This document shows positions 1 through 11,488 of a DNA stretch of 64,000 bases, piece by piece; position 1 is the first letter of the stretch, and the number at the start of each line of letters is the position of its first letter. This stretch comes from Malania oleifera. Taxonomy: Eukaryota; Streptophyta; Magnoliopsida; Santalales; Ximeniaceae. The notes beneath the pieces are model-generated. The model did not search any database, was not told where the DNA came from, and saw nothing but the letters and a program-made list of their open reading frames with translations. Where the stretch lies: positions 12,245,764 to 12,309,763 of the forward strand of contig NC_080422.1 of assembly GCF_029873635.1 (NCBI RefSeq). The letters run 5' to 3'. The position numbers and the translations under genes were made by a program.

Positions 1-688
1 AATGATTGAAGGACGGCTAAATTAAATCTCACAATGGTTAGAAAATTCTGAGAAACTTTGACTTATACAATTAAGGTTGAAATGCACCTGTTTCACATCT
101 TTTAAGATTGAAATTATAAGGTGCACGGGACAAACTGACAATATCTCATATTAATCATGAGATAATTCTCAACATTAATTAATAATGACCTTCTCTAGAC
201 AATGCAAACTTTAGGAAAAAATAAAAAGAGGTTTAAATTAGCTAAATTAAACGAAAACCCTGTCTTAATGGGAGACTATAAAAATATCTTCATGAGAGAC
301 CCTTTTTTATACATGTACAAGATCCTCGAGATAAAATAGACAATGTGTTGCATGAGTAAATTTCGACAATAGGACTTGCCCATCACTTTTAAATCGACTA
401 TTTTGGTGAAAATTTAAAACTACTATCAACAATTTGCAATATAATATTGCTCCTCTCGATAGGAGGTTGTCCTCGTAATTAAATAAAATTTATTACTACG
501 AGCAACTTGCATGTATGGCTCTCAATAAGTTTAATCACAATAAGACCCTTGATGATGGTAATTGACTTGTGGGCACTATTAGCCTAAAATATATACATGC
601 ATGCAGCACAATGCATTTAACTTCATTTATTTTTCCCTTTTTTGTGGAAAAAAGAGAAAATTAAGAATTAACCAAGCTCAAAATCAAC
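1..688. other. AT-rich intergenic stretch, no gene seen
   Basis: I see no coding region, RNA gene or recognisable element. The sequence is AT-rich, and all reading frames are short and lack recognisable motifs. Confidence 0.6.
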
Positions 689-778
689 TCTCTCTCTCTC
701 TCTCTCTCTTAAATAGTAGTTTCCTTTTCAACTCCTCCATTGGGTCTAAAAGATATATTTCAAGTTTTACATTTAATA

Positions 779-827
<49 letters not shown>

Positions 828-892
828 TAGTAGTTTCCTTTTCAACTCCTCCATTGAGTCTAAAAAATATATTTCAAGTTTTACATTTAATA

Positions 893-945
<53 letters not shown>

Positions 946-1006
946 TAGTAGTTTCCTTTTCAACTCCTTCATTGGGTCTAAAGGATATATTTCAAGTTTT
1001 ACATTT

Positions 1007-1057
<51 letters not shown>

Positions 1058-1124
1058 AATAGTAGTTTCCTTTTCTACTCCATTGGGTTTAAAAGATAAA
1101 TTTTAAGTTTTGCATTTAACACCA
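689..1124. repeat. Compound minisatellite: four tandem units, each with a (CT)n tract
   Basis: Four head-to-tail units of about 100-120 bp. Each has a pure CT tract of different length (about 20, 42, 45 and 40 bases) followed by a conserved block of about 75 bp. The block begins TTAAATAGTAGTTTCC (TTCAATAGTAGTTTCC in the fourth copy), passes through CATTGGGTCTAAA and ends ACATTTAATAC. The blocks differ by only a few substitutions while the CT tracts vary. Whole-unit duplication with later microsatellite slippage explains this. Open frames here are Leu-Ser or Arg-Glu polymers and are not genes. Confidence 0.9.
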
Positions 1125-1881
1125 CAGAGTCATTTGAATTTGCCCAAAGCCCACATAATTTACTACAGCCTATATGTTAGGTCCCTTTGCCCATGATGAT
1201 TATACACCATGCATAAAGAGTCCCAAAAGACAGCCAGCTGTAATATATAATATGAACCAAATGGGGTCACAGTCCATATAATAATGTTGGCTTTTAGGGT
1301 TCATTGTCTATGAGTAATTGTGCTGCTTTTTGCATCAGCTGTCCTGAGAGGGAAACATATGTACAAGTTGGACTAAACATTCATCAATGATCTAAACTTT
1401 ACTCAAAGGGATGAAATTTATATTTAGAAAGTAAAAACACTAATGAAACTCTAATGCCCTCATTGTCCACATCATACTGAGCTGGAATGAAAATTACCCA
1501 AAAGCATTAGAGGCATGCACTTGAGTTGTCTGCTAAAATTCCTTCCAGATTGCAGTTCATGTCAATGGTAAAAATTAATTTTGGGACAAATCGTCAACTC
1601 AAATGTCTTAAATTCGATTTCGAGACGTAAAATTTATATTTGAGCGAAAACTTGCGTGAGTTGTTGTGTAAGAGTCTCAAAGTGAATCATAAGAATTTTC
1701 TACTATTAAGAAAGAAAAAGATAAAAAGCAAGATCAAGCTCATACAAATTTTTTTAAAAAAACCTACCAAATACCAAAAGAAGAAGAAGAAGAAGAAGTA
1801 AAAATGGCCCAAGTCCTCCAAATCCTCTCTCTCTCTCTCAACCCCACTGAAAAGTAATTATAGTTTATGATTGGTTAGTAG
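1125..1881. other. Intergenic, no gene seen
   Basis: AT-rich DNA without a credible coding region. It holds a short GAA tract near 1779-1798 and a short CT tract near 1828-1838. Nothing else was recognised. Confidence 0.55.
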
Positions 1882-2015
1882 TGTTTGAAACATGAATTTC
1901 GAGTTTTGAATTGAATTTGTGTGAATTTAGATAAAATACAATGTAAAATTATATTGGGTTTCATATAAATTTATACAAATTCAAATCTAAAGGTTAAAAT
2001 TTATACTCCCAAACA
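1882..2015. mobile_element. MITE-like imperfect inverted repeat, about 134 bp
   Basis: The segment begins TGTTTG and ends CAAACA and is self-complementary along most of its length. The left arm (TGTTTGAAACATG, then AATTTC...TTGAATTTGTGTGAATTTA) matches the reverse complement of the right arm (TGTTTGGGAGTAT, then AATTTT...TTGAATTTGTATAAATTTA). The centre lies near 1948. It would fold into one long imperfect hairpin, as foldback or MITE-type elements do. No clear target-site duplication is visible, so the superfamily is not assigned. Confidence 0.5.
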
Positions 2016-4052
2016 AAGGGTTTAGATATTTTATATATGAAGAATGTTGGCATACTAGTCAAAACTTAGAAATACATACATAACATCAATAAAGAGACTG
2101 TAACATTAAGATATTTTAATAAGTATATAAAATTTTTTTAGTTAGATATTAAGATTTGAGTCTTGAAAATATAATTTTTTAATTGAAATAAGACTTTATT
2201 ATTTAAGTAAAAAATATAAAAACGACAGACTAGTCAGTCTAATAGATTAGTTGAATGCTTTAGTGCCTCCAAAAGTTTATTTAAAAATAATAAAAAGAAA
2301 AGAGATTGTACTACATGCTCACTTAAGTACATGCCCTACACGCACATTTTACATTTTAGAAAGACAATATTCTCATGGCCAGCTGCATTTATCTAACTAA
2401 GAACACTGGGAAAAGTAAATGGGTTCCACACCAATGAAGTAGGTTTTTTGCCACTAAACATGGGTCCCCTGGGACACTTAGTAGGGTTCTTACTTATAAA
2501 AGAAGAGGATACGTGCCCTTCCCTGGGGTCACCATCCCCCACTTCAAAAGAAGAAAAAAAAACTCCTAACCAGTTAAGCTTCCACATGTGCTCATCTCTT
2601 TAGGCTTTACTATTCTTTTTCTTGGTAACTTTGGAGGTCCATGGGCATGTATATGTTTATCTTGACACATTAAGCTTATGTGTGATACTGTGTGGGCTCC
2701 AAATGCTCCCCACCATAGCTACAGTGAGCACAAGTGGCAAGCTAAAGTTGATAGGGAAGGGGGTACCCTACCCTTAAAAAGGGATCCTAATTGTTCCTCA
2801 ATACCTCATTCTAAAAATGCTCTGTCATGGCATATTTTAACATTCTAGCTTTATAATTGCTAATGATGTGGTCCATATATCAAAGCTTGGTGAAGATCAT
2901 TAAATGCTCCCACCATCTCATAAAGGTTCCACCAAAAACCAATGACATATATAATGTGGCACATAAAGAAAAGGGAAAGAAGGGTTTTGTTGGGTTTGGT
3001 CATATCATATGTTTAATATCGCAATTCCTCATGAAGGAATTTCATCTATATATCTACTTTTTTTGAGTCATCATCTTAGCATCTTAGCTAGGCAGGAGAA
3101 GTTGACAGCAAAGGCATGTAAGTGTGGATTAGCTAGCCACTAGTTTATCTTGAATAAAAGCACAAAATATAGGTTGTCTTATGTGGGTTAATCCGAAAAT
3201 TAGCATCCAGATTAAATTCATGATGGGAAATGAATTTTCCTTGATTTGTTTTCATGTTTTCTCTCTCAATTTTTATTCTCTTACCTTTCCTATCAACACA
3301 ACTTTGGATAATATGACTTCGGATTCTTTCTATATATGCTAAAAGTATGCAAAGCACGACGGCTATGCACTAATGTATAGTAGATCGAGGAGTCGAATTG
3401 ATAATATATACCATATACATTTGCATTCATGATATGTGCGTAAAACTATATTGCAGACTTTGTTAACACATATTTTTTTCAAACACTTCTGAGCATTAAT
3501 TAATTTTATGCAAGTTAACTAAAACTACTATTGAAACAGCAGTAACTTTAGAATCTGGGTGCCATGTCCATGTATATAACTAATTGGCTAGCCGCAAGTC
3601 TATAGCCGAAAAGAAAACCATGGCCATGCATGTGATGCATATTTTATTCCAAAAAGGAATTCATTCATTCATGATGTATGGGGGGGGGGGGGGGGGGGGT
3701 GGTGGAGGAGCTAGGAGGAATATATATTACTTACAAGGCATGTATAGTTCAAAGTTTGAACTGGAAACAGTAGAACACATGCTATTATACCATGTTTTAC
3801 CCACCATCTGCTGAGCAGCCCCTCTTTGGATGGGTTTTAGAAAAAACAGCTAAACTTTTCCGTAGTAGTTCCATTCCCTATCCAGTATAGTCCATTGTGT
3901 TCCAAGGTATAGCACGGAAGCACTTCTTTGTGAAACTTGTCTAGCAGTTCCATACCCATTGCTTCCCCAACTACATTTTTTTCCCCGACACATCTTTGAC
4001 ACCCACAGATATTAGCCCATTACTCAAAATCATAAAAGAAAAAAAAGAGGGA
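2016..4052. other. Intergenic, no gene seen
   Basis: I found no recognisable coding region or element apart from the G run at 3680-3699. Open frames in this span are short, unrelated to any family I know, and lack domain motifs. It could be low-copy promoter or intergenic DNA. Confidence 0.5.
3680..3699. repeat. G20 homopolymer
   Basis: An uninterrupted run of twenty G, followed by TGGTGGAGGAGC. The run lies inside a spurious open frame (poly-Gly). Such runs can form G-quadruplexes and are also sequencing-error hot spots, so the exact length is uncertain. Confidence 0.9.
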
Positions 4053-4068
4053 GGGGGGGGGGGGGGGG

Positions 4069-4105
<37 letters not shown>
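4053..4105. repeat. G19 run fused to a (GA)n microsatellite
   Basis: Nineteen G followed directly by about seventeen GA repeats. It sits in an otherwise AT-rich purine stretch, so one strand is pure purine for over 70 bases counting the A/G-rich lead-in. Confidence 0.9.
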
Positions 4106-4108
<3 letters not shown>

Positions 4109-5446
4109 CATTTGAAAATAAAACAAAATAAAGTAGTCCATATTATTTGATCACTATTTATGAGAACTAAAGAGCTTCTAAGTGATTAATCCAATCACCA
4201 GAACAACAATTTGATCAGTTTCTGTGCTGCCTTGGTTTTGGAATTACACAAATTTGAACAGAATGCAATACAAGAAGAAGTGAACTTTGTTAGATTCCAC
4301 ACAAATTCCAAACTCAAGTCTTGAACAATTGCCCTAATATAGTGTATTTGCACTCAACCACATGGAGCAAAAAATTAATGACTTGTCATACCAAAAGACC
4401 CATTATCATTGTTTGACCCATTCGAATCTGTGGTCGAAGTAAAAATTATCCCAATGTTCCATGAGGATACACCATATTTAAAGGGAGGGCAACCCGAAAA
4501 ACACGAATCAATCCTTACTAGACTTGTTCTCCAAGCACCCGATAGTTGTTTAAGAGATATTGGATTCTAGACTAGTCACCCTGTTAAAGCTCACAGGACT
4601 CATTCTAAAATAGAGTTGGATGCAGATTAGAAAATAGTTCAACCATCTCATTAGTATTCATCGTCAAGCAGTGGGATCTCTTATATATTCAGAATCCTAG
4701 AAAGGTTCAAGGGCATCTTACAACAGCCAGCATTAAGCTGAATCAAATGAGGAAAAGCTCAACTTCTCTACAGCTTTTCAACAGTGGGGGCAACACTCTT
4801 ACCAAACGCAAGAGTGGAAAATTTAAGTAGTCCCACTTTGGCTCACAGTACCTTTTGGCTTCCCAAACTGCTCCTTATTCCCACAGGTTTGATCATCCTC
4901 CATGTGATTTTGATTGTGTTTTGAGGGGCAGCAAAGATAAAGTGCATTATTGAGAGGGCCCAAAATATATATAGAGTCAATAAAAGTTGCAGCTCGGGTT
5001 AGTAGACTCAATGTTTTCACAACCATACTTGACAAGGATAATGGTAGGTCCCTGAAGATGACCTATAAAGATAAATGCATGCTGTGCATTTGTACCAATT
5101 CTTAAGATCAATTCATGAAATATCTAAGCATATCTACCAGAGCATGCAAAAATGGCACAAGTGCACCAATCAACTAAGAAAGCTATGTGAGAGAAAGCAT
5201 AGTGCAGGTGACACTTTGAGTAGAAGAACATGTTTATTCCTTAATGCTCGCTTTAAAGATAATGATGGAAAACTAATTAGTGATCTCATTGCCATAGAGA
5301 ATTGAAATATATGGCATGCATTTAATGAGAAAGCTTAGCCACAAAATCATGATGGCAATGTGGAATTAAGCCATCTGTTTGAATTGTTTGAAACAAAGTT
5401 CTGGGGAGAACAATTGTTGAGAATTCCACTTATGAGTTGGAAATAG
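4106..5446. other. Intergenic, no gene seen
   Basis: No recognisable gene or element. The last bases, AATAG at 5442-5446, form the left flank of the solo LTR that follows. Confidence 0.5.
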
Positions 5447-6737
5447 TGTAATGACTCGAAAAAATTAAAATGATTGAAATAATTAAGAAAAAAAATAATA
5501 AATGAAATAATAAATGAACAGATAAAAAGAATAGTAAAAAAAATGAAATAAAATAAAATTAGATTAATTATTAATTAATTAATTAATCATTATTTAATTG
5601 AATTAATTAAATTAAGTATATAATATTTATACGTTTATATATATGTATATATATATATATATGTATGTACGTTTATATAATAAGATATAATATTATAATA
5701 TAATATGATATATTATATAAGGTTATGAATCTGCAGCATCCAGATTCAAATTTTCAATTACAAAAGAAGGAAGGCAGCCTTGCTCAAGCATCCCCCTCAC
5801 CCTGGAATTTTTTTTTTTCTTTCCTGCGTGTCCATCTTCGTCTCCCTCCCTTTCTCAATTTTTCAGCGGATTTGTAGCGGATCGGGAAACGGAAGGTGTT
5901 GTTAGATTCCTAATTCCGCTGCTGAGATTTCTATTAGAGCAGATTTGTCATGGGAACGGCTTAGGCACTGCTTCTGGGGAAAGGTAATTTTTCCCTATTT
6001 TCTCAGTTTTGCTTTAAATTTGCTGTTAAATCGACGATCGGGTACCACCACGTGGTCCTAGTTGCGATTGCCGTCATTTTGACATGAATAAATTTTCAAC
6101 TGGAGTTTTCTAGGCCCCACTCCAAAGTGAGAGTGGGATTTGAGAAATTTGGTAATTTGGCTATATTTAAGGGTATATTTATTTATTTAGAATTTATGGG
6201 TTTAGGAAATTTTAAAATAATATTTTATTCATGATTAATTACATGGAACTAGAATTTTTGATTTAGGGTCCGAGTGAGCGCCGCAGGTATTTTTTTTGGA
6301 GTCCCTATCGGCGTAGTTCAAGAAATTAGGTAAGGGGAAATTTATATATTAAATCAGGTTTTTCATGAATTAGAAATGATTATGTGTTATATATATATTT
6401 ATGTGGGTTTAAAATGCCAGCTATGAACTTTATGTTTTCTAAGCTTAGGATTGTCGATATAGTTATGTATATGTGAAAGTGAATGAATGAAAGTGAAAAG
6501 AATTTTCTGATGAATTAAATAAGAAATGAAATGTATTTTGAGCATATAAATGTTAAATGTGGTTTGGCTTATTTTACAGGCATATATGAATTTTACTGCT
6601 AAATTGTGTGGCATGAGTAAATATGAATGTTGTGTGGAAATATGTTATATGTATGAGATGCATGATATACAGGGAATGAACTGAGTATGAAAATGTTAAA
6701 TGAACTATGCTGCTTGTGTGTGTTAATGCAATCATGT

Positions 6738-7012
6738 AAACAACTGAAATATGCTGGATAAACAACTAAAATATGCTGGGTAAAATAGCTGAAAGATGTT
6801 GGGTAAATGTATGACAGTTGAAATATGTTGGGTAAAACAGTTGAAAGATGCTGGGTAAATGTATGACAGTTGAAAGATGCTGAGTAAAATAGGTGAAAGA
6901 TGTTGGGTAAAACAGCTGAAAGATACCGGGTAAAACAGCTCAAAGATGCTGGGAATGAAATGAAATGAAATGAAAAGGGAAATGAATGAAATGGAAATGA
7001 AATGCGAAATGT
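6738..7012 (+). repeat. Tandem repeats inside the solo LTR
   Basis: About eight copies of a unit near 22 bp, consensus AACAGCTGAAAGATGCTGGGTA, some separated by AATGTATGAC. From 6955 this passes into a GAAATG-rich simple repeat. The array inflates the LTR length. Open frames on the opposite strand across it are artefacts of the repeat. Confidence 0.8.
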
Positions 7013-7186
7013 GAACAATGTAAAATTGGAAAGAGTCACTTAAAGTGAAATGCAATGCCATATTAAGCCATGAATATGAACAGATGTGTATGATTGAATA
7101 ATGATAGAAAGAATGATGTATTATGATATTAGAAGTATGTATGTATGTAGAACATGTTACGATTGGGTGAGGCGTACCTTTCTCCT

Positions 7187-7480
7187 GAGGGCTTGCTGAG
7201 TAAGGCGAGTGCACTAGTAGTTACAGATGTGACAGTAGTCGCATAACGTACTAGGGCAGAGGGAGCCTACTTGTATGGGCGGGTAGATTTCCCTATCCTT
7301 AGGTCCTTCGTCGGTAAGCTATTGTTGAACGGTGTGAGTACGAGATCAATCTAACACTTGAGGGCTTACTGAGTAAGGTGAGTGCCCTGGTATGTTTTAG
7401 TAGTGACTTTAGAGTTACCTAAATATCATAACAGAGAGGTGCTACTTGTATGGGCGGGTAATCACCCCTATCCTTGGGTA
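7187..7480 (+). repeat. Diverged direct duplication, period about 173 bp, inside the solo LTR
   Basis: Two copies run from GAGGGCTTGCTGAGTAAGG (7187; second copy at 7360 with TTACT) through CTACTTGTATGGGCGGGTA to CCCTATCCTT. The motif order is the same and the spacers have diverged. Related single blocks occur in the Tekay2 LTRs. Confidence 0.75.
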
Positions 7481-8049
7481 ATCTCGTGGGTTAAATCTTT
7501 GTATGTGTTTGAATAGGATTAGAAAATGATTTCAAAAATTATGTTAAGAATTTGAAAATGTAAAATATTATGTTGATTATAAACTCATGTTGGTCACACA
7601 CTGTTTTAATATATTGTTTCTTCCCTTACTGAGATGTGTCTCACCCGAATATGAACTAATCTTTTTCAGGACCTCCAAGCTTAGAGAGCTCGAGCTGTTA
7701 TAGCACCTTTGAGGAAAAAGGGTATAATTTTGATGTTTTTGGGAATGTAAATATTTTATGTATTATGTTTAAGTCTTCTGAGTGAAGGATGGATGTGGAA
7801 CATACTGATATTTGGGGATTATGTTTTGGAGATATGTATTTATATGAATACATGTGGATGTATAATGTATGTTAGAATGTAGATGGATGTAGAAAACTCT
7901 GGTGTTGTATTTGTTGAAAGATTTTAGTTATGTTTTCCGCTGCATAAATGTTATTATGATGTGGATTATTAGGTAAATGAGTTGATTAGTAGCACTCCGA
8001 GGCCACTTTAGGGGTTGGGGCGTTACATATAGAGTGGAAGATGGAGACA

Positions 8050-8381
8050 TATATACATATTTGGGCCCAAGATCCAATAGACTTAAACTTTTGGGTAACG
8101 TTGGTGCTCACACATATGTATTCAGAACACCCATGCTCTCCTCTGATGCTAACAAGTGGTATCAAAGTTGATGGTCCACAACTTTGAGCGAGCAATATGG
8201 TAAAGTTGAGATGTGAAGCTAGTTCTCCTGACATGCTAACAGTTCGAAGGCACGTGGAATGCAATCCCGAGGCATGTAAGTATTCATAGTTGGGCCCAAG
8301 ACCTAATAGACTTAAACTTTTGGGTCAAGTTGGTGCTTATAGGTGTATTGAGACCACCCATGGACTCCTTTAATGCTAACA
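8050..8381 (+). mobile_element. TRIM-like miniature LTR element (candidate)
   Basis: Two direct repeats of about 95-105 bp (about 8050-8152 and 8275-8381) share TTGGGCCCAAGA, TAGACTTAAACTTTTGGGT, GTTGGTGCT and ATGCTAACAA in the same order. TGGTATCAAAG lies directly after the first copy (8155-8165), one or two changes from the initiator-Met primer-binding site. The internal part is only about 110 bp and has no coding capacity. This matches a terminal-repeat retrotransposon in miniature. The ends are not sharply defined and no target duplication was found. Confidence 0.5.
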
Positions 8382-8443
8382 ACAATAACATAAGAGCTTG
8401 TTAAAATTAATGGCTCACCAAGTCATTTTCACTAACCTTTGAC

Positions 8444-8921
8444 TGTTGGGCCCGCATCATTTATTGAAAAGGAGGCAAGGATATTGATGGTTGAAATTCG
8501 GTGGCCTCACATAGAAAAGAAAGATGGGCTGCAATTCAGTGGTCAAAATTGACTCCTGTTTGGTGCAGCAACTCCACCCATCCCTTTGAAAAAGAAGGAA
8601 GAATTGATGGAGAAATTTTGAAGGAAATTTGTGTTGCGATAACCTCCTCCTTCTTCCCTATAAAAGGGGTACCTCCCCCTATTGTATATATACACAAAGA
8701 GTGAGAGTGAGTGAAGACACAATAAGTGTGAGTGCACTGTGAGTGTGTACTAAAGTGAGTGAGTTGAGTGTGTTGTAATCCTCCTCCTCCTTCATTGTAT
8801 ACTCATTTATATATATATATATATAGTGAAGTTACTTCTCTCCCGTGGACGTAGGCTAAATTGGCCAAACCACATAAATCTTGTGTGTTATTTGATCTTG
8901 GGCGGGATTTATATCCCAAAA
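8444..8921 (+). mobile_element. 5' LTR of a short-LTR Ty1/copia element
   Basis: The LTR begins TGTTGGGCCCGC and ends near ATATCCCAAAA, close to the TGTTGGG...CCCAACA termini usual in copia. It is about 478 bp long. A TATA box lies at 8658. A GTGGACGTAGGC box at 8845 followed by CCAAACCACATAAATC is the block found downstream of the promoter in many plant copia LTRs. A primer-binding site and gag follow. The 3' half of the element is absent because LTR A interrupts gag at 9290. Confidence 0.85.
8658..8665 (+). promoter_or_regulatory. TATA box of the copia LTR
   Basis: CTATAAAAGGGG sits about 215 bases into the LTR. A run of GTGAGTG-type repeats (8700-8775) and the GGACGTAGGC box follow. This is the expected LTR promoter position. 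Confidence 0.6.
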
Positions 8922-8922
8922 A

Positions 8923-8935
8923 TTGGTATTAGAGC
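8923..8935 (+). other. Primer-binding site (tRNA-iMet type)
   Basis: TTGGTATTAGAGC directly follows the LTR. It is one C-to-T change from TTGGTATCAGAGC, which is complementary to the 3' end of initiator-Met tRNA. Confidence 0.8.
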
Positions 8936-8940
8936 TATTG

Positions 8941-9072
8941 GTGTATTGCCTTATTGACAGGTTTTATTTTTTGTGTATTAATATTGCCTTGATGGTAGAT
9001 TTTATTTTTGTGTATTAATACCGCCTTGATGGCAGGTTTTATTGATGTGTATTTATACCGCCTTCATGACTG
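8941..9072 (+). repeat. Four tandem units of about 33-37 bp in the copia leader
   Basis: Units share GTGTATTAATACCGCCTTGATGG-type sequence (written here as consensus in two parts: GTGTATTAATA and CCGCCTTGATGG) followed by CAGGTTTTATT. They lie just behind the primer-binding site and before gag. Confidence 0.75.
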
Positions 9073-9135
9073 GATCCGTTCTTAATTTTTGAGATTATAC
9101 TGTAGTAACATTATTCACTGCAGTTGCCCACGTAC

Positions 9136-9289
9136 AATACTAAAGCATATGAATTGGAGGAAAGTACAACTCTTGATAGCAGTTCCATGATCAGACTTAT
9201 AGAGACAAATTATTCCATCTGGAAGATAATGATGGAATATTTGTTGTATTGTAAAGATCTATTCGATCCCACCAAATGCAAATGGATCA
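9136..9289 (+). pseudogene. Truncated copia Gag, N-terminal part
   Basis: This is the start of a copia capsid protein, the structural shell of the virus-like particle. The frame reads through ETNYSIWKIMMEYLLYCKDL, the conserved opening of copia Gag (G/E-TNY-x-IWK, then YCKDL). There is no clear ATG at the usual place. Nearby upstream ATGs are in the frame, but the leader has diverged. The frame is cut at 9290 by the gypsy LTR, which begins TGTAGATACCC. Capsid C-terminus, zinc knuckle and all of pol are missing from this side, and I could not find the other half in the window. The element is dead. The family assignment is firm; the start is not. Confidence 0.7.
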
Positions 9290-9595
9290 TGTAGATACCC
9301 GAATATATAATAAATAAAAGAAAATAGGAAAAGTGGAATTTTGGCTGGAGGAGGAGAAAACTGGCGACGGTTTTCCGAAGGGGGAAGAAAATCGGCGACG
9401 GTTTGGGGTTTTTATCGTAGGTCAGTAACGGGTAAATGGTAATTTCTAGATTGGTTAAATAGAAAATTGGAAACGATTTTCTAGGAGTTCGAGAAAACCA
9501 GTGATGGTTTTCTAGGATTCCGAGAAAATAGGCGACGATTTTCTTGGCAGTACTAAAAACCATAAGATCGTGCAAGCCATTTATGAAATTAAAAT

Positions 9596-9655
<60 letters not shown>

Positions 9656-10071
9656 AAACCCACGAAACCCTTCCCTTCTCACTACAATTCTCGCTCAATT
9701 AAAGCCAGAATTGATGATCAGGAACTACCACAAGGTTCCTGGGAAGATTCTCTACAACGTAGGCAGAGCGGAATTTTAGTTTGGGGTTCCGGGGCACCAT
9801 CCCAAGATTGAGGTAAGGGTGTTATTTGAGTGTTTATGGGTTGTTTATCTAAATTGTTGGATGTATAGATTTAGAAATGTGAATATGAATATAGTTTTGG
9901 AGTTGAACTAAGGAAATGGGAATTTGTGAAATATAGGGTTATGGTGTAAATGATGCAAGCATGAGTTAGAGTTTCAGCGAGTATTTTCCCAGAAAATAAG
10001 GAAAAGATAGTAATACTTGTTTGGTTGAAATTCTATAGATAAACTGAAATATGCAGGTTTGGGAAAATATG
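9290..10071 (+). mobile_element. LTR A (Ty3/gypsy, Tekay/Del-type), 5' portion
   Basis: It starts TGTAGATACCCG inside copia gag. It shares with the Tekay1 3' LTR the block GATTCTCTACAAC followed by GGCATCATCCCAA-type sequence and GGTAAG. The LTR is interrupted at 10071 by Copia-1 and resumes at 19952. GATCA (9285-9289) is the left flank, but the right end of this LTR is lost, so no duplication can be shown. Confidence 0.8.
9601..9655 (+). repeat. (CT)n microsatellite in LTR A
   Basis: Almost pure CT for 55 bases. A CT tract lies at the equivalent place in the Tekay3 LTR (58879-58932). Confidence 0.9.
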
Positions 10072-10516
10072 TGTTGACTATATGAGTCCAATCCGGTTAG
10101 ATAATGACAAATCACTTGGTATTTGATCTATGCATTGAGTTTGTGAATAGGAACTATATTAAGCATGCACGGAAGGATAACAAGTCATGGCAGTTATAAA
10201 GATTAAAGCATACACATCTTGGAAAAATCTATGGAACTCAAAGAGTACAAGAATGAAGATGCAAGCAACAAGTTGAAGAGCGTCATGAAAATGAGTACTT
10301 AGAACTCATGTATTTACATTTTTATATGATTTAATTTGAGGCTCAAATCATAATCTAAAATGACCTTAAGACTCATGCATTTCTTGAACATCATTAGGGG
10401 ACATTCATTGATTTAGAAATATTTTTAAAATCTTGAAAAATATTTTTATAAAAGAGGCAAGAAAGAGAGGAAAGCAGTTTTTCAAAGTATAAAGAAAAAA
10501 TTTAGGAAAGAGGAAC

Positions 10517-10830
10517 TTCAGACAACCAAACTTAGCGGCTAGTCGCCTGAAGTTGCCACTTTAGAAGATCGAAGTTAACCTCAATTGTCTGAAAAATTTC
10601 TTTAGAAGACCAAAGATTAAGTTTAGTAGCTTGAAAAATTTATGGTGAAACACAGAATCTGGCAGAAGCACCTCAGAAGACTGAACTTAGACTTTAGCCG
10701 TTTGAACCCGACACTTCAGCCGTATGAACCCCAAACTTCAGTCGTTTGACCTTGTGTCCAGGCCATTTTTTTGAAACTTTAAGGAACCTCAATCGTCTAG
10801 GCCTTTGACCTCAGTCGTTTGAACTTGCGG
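10517..10830 (+). repeat. Array of short palindromic motifs in the Copia-1 5' LTR
   Basis: Roughly ten degenerate copies related to TTCAGTCGTCTGAA, for example ACTTCAGTCGTTTGACC and CCTCAGTCGTTTGAAC, spaced about 20-40 bases apart. The 3' LTR carries the same array at 18215-18525 with fewer changes. Confidence 0.75.
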
Positions 10831-11487
10831 GAAAGTTTAAAAATTTATTTTTTAATGGAAGAACATGCGAACTATTTCTTTGATCCAACGATTAGGATTG
10901 ATTCTAAAGGTAAGGCACCTATTTATACATCATCTAAACCTTAGTGCAAAAGCTAAGACTTTTGAAAGAGAAGAGAACAAACCTTTTGCATACAATTGAA
11001 GAGATTGCACTGCTGAAACCTTTGCCTAGGATTTCAAAGTTCTTACATCGAATCTGAGCTAAGGCTATCTCGTTTTTCAAAAAGCAATCTAGCTTTCATT
11101 GAGGAATCATTTTGGTTTTGAGGTTTGGTAAATCGATCTAAACGTTGCTATTTCTTCTCATAGAGTTCTTCATATAAACTGATTTGATTGATTGATATAT
11201 ATTTTTCAAAGAACTTTTTATTTCAAAATCTATTGTTGAAATAAGCTGAGTGATTGATAGTGAGTATACTTTCATATAGATTATTTAGAAAATATCAATA
11301 CTTGATAAAGGGCTTCGTAATTGGTTAAATAGTTTGATTCAAGTGTGAATTCAATTAAAGGATCTATATTTTAGATATATTAAAAACACTTAATTAAATA
11401 TCATTGGTATTCATAAAGATTTATTTTATTGAGGGATATTTTTTTGAAAACCTTATATTGAGTGGTTTGATATTTGGAATACATATC

Positions 11488-11488
<1 letters not shown>

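Larger units (their letters stand above)
5447..8027 (+). mobile_element. Solo LTR of a Ty3/gypsy (Tekay/Del-type) element
   Basis: The LTR starts TGTAATGACTCG and ends GGGGCGTTACA, the TG...CA ends usual in this family (compare TGTAACGACCCG at 58553 and GGGTCGTTACA at 42172). No primer-binding site follows the right end and no polypurine tract precedes the left end. The flanks AATAG (5442-5446) and TATAG (8028-8032) form a 4/5 target duplication, so this is a solo LTR left by LTR-LTR recombination. At 2.58 kb it is long, as is usual for Tekay/Del. Several blocks (GGGCTTGCTGAGTAAGG, GTGTGGCATGAG, GAAATG repeats) also occur in the Tekay2 LTRs on the other strand, so the families are related. 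Confidence 0.85.

Noticed and set aside
601..1099. Open frames of 115, 81, 70 and 61 codons on both strands
   Set aside because: They are translations of CT microsatellites (Leu-Ser or Arg-Glu polymers) and repeat units, with no conserved domain.
3584..3814. 76-codon frame with a poly-Gly stretch
   Set aside because: It exists only because of the G20 run. No homology was recognised and the exact run length is doubtful.
4823..5305. Short frames of 70 and 76 codons in the left flank as host genes
   Set aside because: No recognisable domain, promoter, intron structure or homology.
6399..7214. Minus-strand open frames up to 160 codons
   Set aside because: They lie antisense to a tandem-repeat block inside the solo LTR. 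The proteins are low-complexity and the frames are a by-product of the 22-bp repeat.
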